Assembly (NCBI RefSeq): GCF_910592395.1 | Contig: NC_088309.1 | Coordinates: 27,406,599 to 27,470,598, forward strand | From: Lineus longissimus | Taxonomy: Eukaryota; Nemertea; Pilidiophora; Heteronemertea; Lineidae | Length of the DNA stretch: 64,000 bases | Reading direction: 5' to 3' | In this document: positions 60,086 to 64,000 of the stretch, piece by piece | How the letters are laid out: each line of letters begins with the position of its first letter | Numbering within the stretch: position 1 is the stretch's first letter | Made by a program: the position numbers and the translations under genes | The notes under the pieces: generated by a model | Databases searched by the model: none | What the model was told of the DNA's origin: nothing | What the model saw: the letters and a program-made list of their open reading frames with translations, nothing else

Positions 60086-60262
60086 AACCAATCCGAAGCA
60101 TAAGCTCATCCGTCTCTACATTGTGTAGGTTTAAAGCCTTTAAAATCTGTCGAAATACAGATTTACCCATGAGACATTAACTCGATATATCACAACTGTG
60201 TGACGATGTCGACAGACGGTGATTGATTTTTCCTGTCATTCTTTTGATCTGATATATTTCAG

Positions 60263-60311
60263 GGTTACCGTTTGATAACAAGTTGAGGCACATGCTGGCC
60301 AGAGTACCATC
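60263..60311 (+). other. 5' UTR segment of NPHP3 (spliced)
   Basis: A TATATTTCAG acceptor ends at 60262, 49 nt before the NPHP3 ATG. This suggests an upstream non-coding exon. The leader donor is not identified; the weak donor at the end of the LAMTOR4-like exon 2 (60080, GTTAGA) is one candidate. Confidence 0.5.
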
Positions 60312-63300
60312 ATGGGTACTGGGAGTTCTATGTTGAGATCCCAGGATGAAGATGACGTCCTGGGAATTGAATATGAAGGCAACAGTCATGGAGTCATCAA
60401 GCGCATTCCAATTGAAGTCAAACCACGTGGAAAGCTGGGGCTGCGTTCAGTTGGCTCATTGGGTCGTAAACCGAAGGGTGGGAGCCTTCAGTCAGCTCTC
60501 TCTGTGGACCTTGAGAATCCAGAAGCGGAGAAAATTAAACGCGAGTTTGAGATGTACAGAATGCAGAAAGAAAATGAGATTACGAGTATGGAGAAGCGAG
60601 ATCTGAGATTGGACACTGAAAACAAAAGGATGAGGTCTGAGCTGCAAGCTTTACAGAAAACATGTACAAAGTTGAGAGCTGAGAGAGATTCTGCCCAAGA
60701 AGCTGAGAGGCAGGCTCTGGCTCGTGCTCAGACATTTGAAAATGAGAGAGACAAAGTACAGAGACAGTTTAAGGTGAGTGTTCTTCACTCAGTTCTGTCT
60801 CATTGAGTGCTGTACTCTAATTTGCTATTGCTATGCTGAAGAATCATATTACACTTTCAATATGCTTCAGAACCGTTGAATGGCTTTTTTTCTGTACATC
60901 CATCTTTAGACACTCCTATCAGCTTAACAAAGATGGAGTCCAAACTGATCAGCCCATTAATGACCAACTAATTATGTCATAATGCCATTCCCATTGCAGA
61001 TATTCAGAGAAACAAAGGAAAGTGAAATCCAGAACTTGTTGAAAGCGAGAAGAGCATTAGAGACCAAGTTGTCCAAGAGCAATTTGATTGTGGAAGATAT
61101 GGAGACCTCTAAAGCTGGATTAATTGATCATTTAGGTTGGTACTCATTGTAATTCCTTAGTTTTTTGTGTATTTTTAGTGAAATCCTAACGATAACCACA
61201 TACATGTACATGTACATCTAAGAGTTATTACTTGTCGCTTGGTTCTCACACTGCTTGAAAATATACAAATTCAGTGGCTGGGCTTATCCTTGTCACCTTC
61301 TCTGGCTAGTAATAATTCCATTCTACCATGTGATTATTTCAGGCAGTTCAAATCCTGGTGACTGGTGGACAGCTTTGGAAAGTGAACCTTCCTTAGGCAG
61401 CACCACACAGCTCCATCAGCCAGTGTTTCGTGGCCCTGAGTTTGCACACAGCACCATGGAAATGGAGGGACCCTTTACCAATGTCACCAAGGAAGACTGG
61501 CTACATGCTGCTGCTAGCCTGGCACAAATAACATCAGGTGTGACTGAGGTGGTTAGCAATACTATTCGGCTGTACATCTCGGCTCCTGCCGATATGTGTA
61601 AGGAGATGATTCTATTAAATCAGGTAAGGCAAAGAAAGAGTCACTTGGCTAATCATACCAATCGTACAATGATTCCATTTAAATATCAAACTAACCCCAA
61701 AAAGAACAAATGCAGAAGAAAAGGAAGAATTCTTAGACAAATTTTGTTTCAATTTTAGGTTTATCTGCCAAAGCTGCAGCAGCTGTGCGAAGTTGAAGGC
61801 CGTTACCTTGTTTCAATCCATATGCCTTACAGTGAGAAGGATTGTCTCTCAGATCAGGCTCTTGAGAGGCTTTCCTCCGCCAGGGCAAGACAGGTCCAAC
61901 AGTCCACTATCTTCTTGGCCTTCTTAGGGGACAACATCAACAGGTAGGCTTACGTATAGTCTTTTCTATTTGTTTTGTGATTCTGATTCTGAAACTCAAG
62001 TGGGAGAAATTGACCTGCAAAGAGCTGTGTTCCTGCTTTAGTTCTCAGATCAATGTACTTCATTGCATCTGTCTTATCATTCTAATTTCATTGCAGGTTT
62101 ACAGGGATTGAGTTTCGTCTTGGTCACCTTGACAGCCCTGGATCAAAGCCAGCCCTCTTCGCCTTCACTAGTGCTGTCAGAAAGTAAGTGTTCTACGACA
62201 TGTGGTTGCTGTGGGAGAAAGTCACTGTCAGTGCAGTTCGGTGTTCCCAGTTGGTGCCAATGATAGCAGTGGCAACTATGGTGATAGATGTGTCCTGTGA
62301 TCTATCCATGGTTTATTGCTTTAGTCACAGATACCATGACTCATAGAGACGGGATTATTTGTTTGCTCTAGTGGTTTCTGTATTTTCCTCCACGTACATA
62401 ACATTGAATATTGTAGTAAATATTTTCAAACATGAGTGGGAGTATTGATTTTAGTAAAATTTTCAATTATACTTTCTTTGACCTGTTTTTAGTCCATCTC
62501 CTGAAGTGCGAGAGTTGAAATCCAAAATTTTTGAATCTGGTAGCTGCAAGGTCATTGATGGATATTCTACACCCGAGGAGGCTACACAACACATTCACAG
62601 AGAATTGGAAAGGATGTTTAAAATTGTAAGTGATGGAAGTTCGTCAGTTGGAACACAAGACTTTACATTCTCATATTGAGTACAAAACTCATTACAATCA
62701 ATTCAGAAAAGGTTAAGCAATCAGCATCATCCAGTGATAGACGTTGTTCTGTCAGTCTCAGTGTTTTCACCAGTTTGCTTTGCTCCAAATCTTCACTGAC
62801 GGGGCTATTTGAACCAAAAGCTCAATGTTGTGAAAGCTTTCTTCTTTCTGTCTATAAACTGTCATTTGTTTTCTTTCAGGAACTTGGAGTTGACATCAAA
62901 AAGGAGCCCACAGATCAAGATTCTGGTTTTGTTGATGATGAAAGTTCAGAGCATCTCTGTGGAGGTTACATCTGGGATCCACAGGGAGATTATGAACAGA
63001 TTGAAGCATTTGACTATGCTGTCTCTTCAAGTTGTGAACTGGGATTTGAAAAGGTAAGAAATATCAACAGCATCCTGTCCACATTTACTCAAAATGATCT
63101 GGTTTCTTGTCATAAACTGTTCATGAAATGAATAATTGATACATGTATGTTAATCTGTTTTGGGTTTCTTTTCCAGTATTATGAACGTCTCAATGCACAC
63201 GTCTCTGCTGCTGGTCCACTACCTCCCCTCCTGATCTCAGGACCAGACGGCTCAGGGAAGTCACTGCTGATGGCCAAATGGATACAACTACAGCAACAAA

Positions 63301-63539
63301 AATCAATGGGTGCGCTCGTGTTGTACCATTTTGTAGGAAACAGTTCTTCCTGTAGTGCAGACGCCTCTGTGATAATCAGACGACTGACAGCACAGTTGAT
63401 GCAGCATGTTGCATCACCGCCAGCACTGACTGGGGATCCGAACAGACTTGTGGAGGAGTTCCCGCGATGGCTGGAGAAGATATCAAGCAAAAGCCCAGGA
63501 GGATTACTGCTAGTTCTCGATTCTATTGAAAGATGTCAG
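60312..63539 (+). CDS. NPHP3: Nephrocystin-3 (NPHP3), N-terminal 607 codons, 8 exons, continues right
   Basis: Exons 60312-60773, 61000-61135, 61343-61623, 61759-61943, 62097-62183, 62493-62625, 62880-63053 and 63177-63539 join in frame (1821 nt). The protein starts MGTGSS, a Gly-2 myristoylation signal like human MGTASS. A coiled coil follows (about residues 75-200) with DTENKRMRSELQALQKTC and FENERDKVQRQFK. The block FRGPEFAHSTMEMEGPF matches human FRGPEFAHSSIDVEGPF. Exon 8 carries the NTPase Walker A GPDGSGKS, KWIQLQQQKS, EEFPRWLEKIS, and a Walker B-like LLLVLDSIE. Human NPHP3 (1330 aa) continues with TPR repeats, beyond this window. It acts in the inversin compartment of cilia with INVS and NEK8, delivered through UNC119. 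Start codon is certain from homology. Confidence 0.97.
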
Positions 63540-64000
63540 GTGGGTTGATTTTACTGATACATATCCTACCTCTTTCGCAGGAGTTTAATAGTCTTAATGC
63601 ATTGTCGGGGTTCTTGGCCATAACAATCAACCAGTGATACCATCGTTGGCTAGAGTACTTTGCAGAACTATCATATGAGGTTGCTGTAATGGGCCCATCA
63701 ACCAGTGTATCCGATATTTTAGCACGTTGAGTTGCCTCGGCATGGTAGTCAAACCTAAGCTACCTATTTTGACTCTGCCTCGGAAATTGCAGCTCCTGAG
63801 ATGATCTCCACAGACGAGTGCGACTTCAAAGAATAAGAGTTTTGCTATGAACCGTCTAAGTAATCTTCATCTCGTCGTATCATGCATTTTCAGCAACTGT
63901 CCAACTGCTCCAATATTACCTGCTTAGAGAGAAAAATGGTGGTAATGAGAACATGATATTGACTTTGATGGATGTTGTTACACTTGCACATGTGAAATCA
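63540..64000 (+). other. NPHP3 intron 8 (start)
   Basis: Begins with the donor GTGGGT after exon 8. A CATTTTCAG at about 63884-63892 looks like an acceptor, but the following translation does not match the expected NPHP3 sequence after the Walker B region, so the intron probably runs past the window end. Confidence 0.6.

Noticed and set aside
63884-64000. Candidate ninth NPHP3 exon after CATTTTCAG at 63892
   Set aside because: Translation beginning QLSNCSNITCLE does not resemble the expected NPHP3 segment and soon meets a stop.

Overview
This window is nuclear DNA from an animal, most likely an invertebrate bilaterian. Every recognisable protein is split into short exons bounded by GT-AG introns. 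The products are animal-type: a golgin/homeobox-locus coiled coil, a nucleoporin, a steroid-type SDR and a ciliary nephrocystin. Small DNA-transposon relics and tandem arrays are scattered through a background that looks AT-rich by eye. I cannot fix the phylum from sequence alone. There are no operons, phage or CRISPR, and most open frames in the window are chance.

Layout. (1) 1-43707, minus strand: the 5' part of the CUX1/CASP locus. Seven consecutive coding exons (43645-43707, 38388-38498, 21319-21445, 20727-20864, 17919-17986, 15457-15589, 15031-15097) encode the first 235 residues of the CASP/CUX1 coiled coil. Introns are very large (about 17 kb between exons 2 and 3) and hold a 615-bp inverted-terminal-repeat element, a perfect 33-bp hairpin and a G-rich tract. 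I see no exon in 1-15030, so the rest of the gene lies to the left. (2) 43708-43979: a 272-bp bidirectional promoter with a CACGTG palindrome and a joined CUX/CCAAT site. Both start codons sit in a CAAGATGGC context. (3) 43980-53160, plus strand: a complete 15-exon NUP88 gene of 717 codons with a poly(A) signal. (4) 53387-56745, minus strand: a six-exon short-chain dehydrogenase close to DHRS11, tail-to-tail with NUP88. It has unusual active-site substitutions and an Asp-rich loop. A tRNA-Val(AAC) gene sits on the opposite strand in one of its introns. (5) 56927-58490: a G14 run and two different tandem arrays, one with ~68-bp units and one with ~56-bp units carrying a perfect 14-bp palindrome. 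(6) 59625-60085, plus strand: two exons of LAMTOR4 with a 2-nt frame slip and no third exon. It looks like a broken or partial copy directly upstream of NPHP3. (7) 60312-63539 and beyond: the first eight coding exons of NPHP3 (607 codons), from the myristoylation signal to the NTPase Walker motifs, cut off by the window edge.

The genes do not form one pathway. CASP is a Golgi protein and CUX1 a transcription factor from the same locus. NUP88 serves nuclear export, LAMTOR4 lysosomal mTORC1 signalling, and NPHP3 the ciliary inversin compartment. Features most worth a second look are the divergent CUX1/CASP-NUP88 promoter with possible CUX autoregulation, ATTGAT/CCAAT clusters in NUP88 intron 4, the altered SDR active site, and the LAMTOR4 fragment beside NPHP3.
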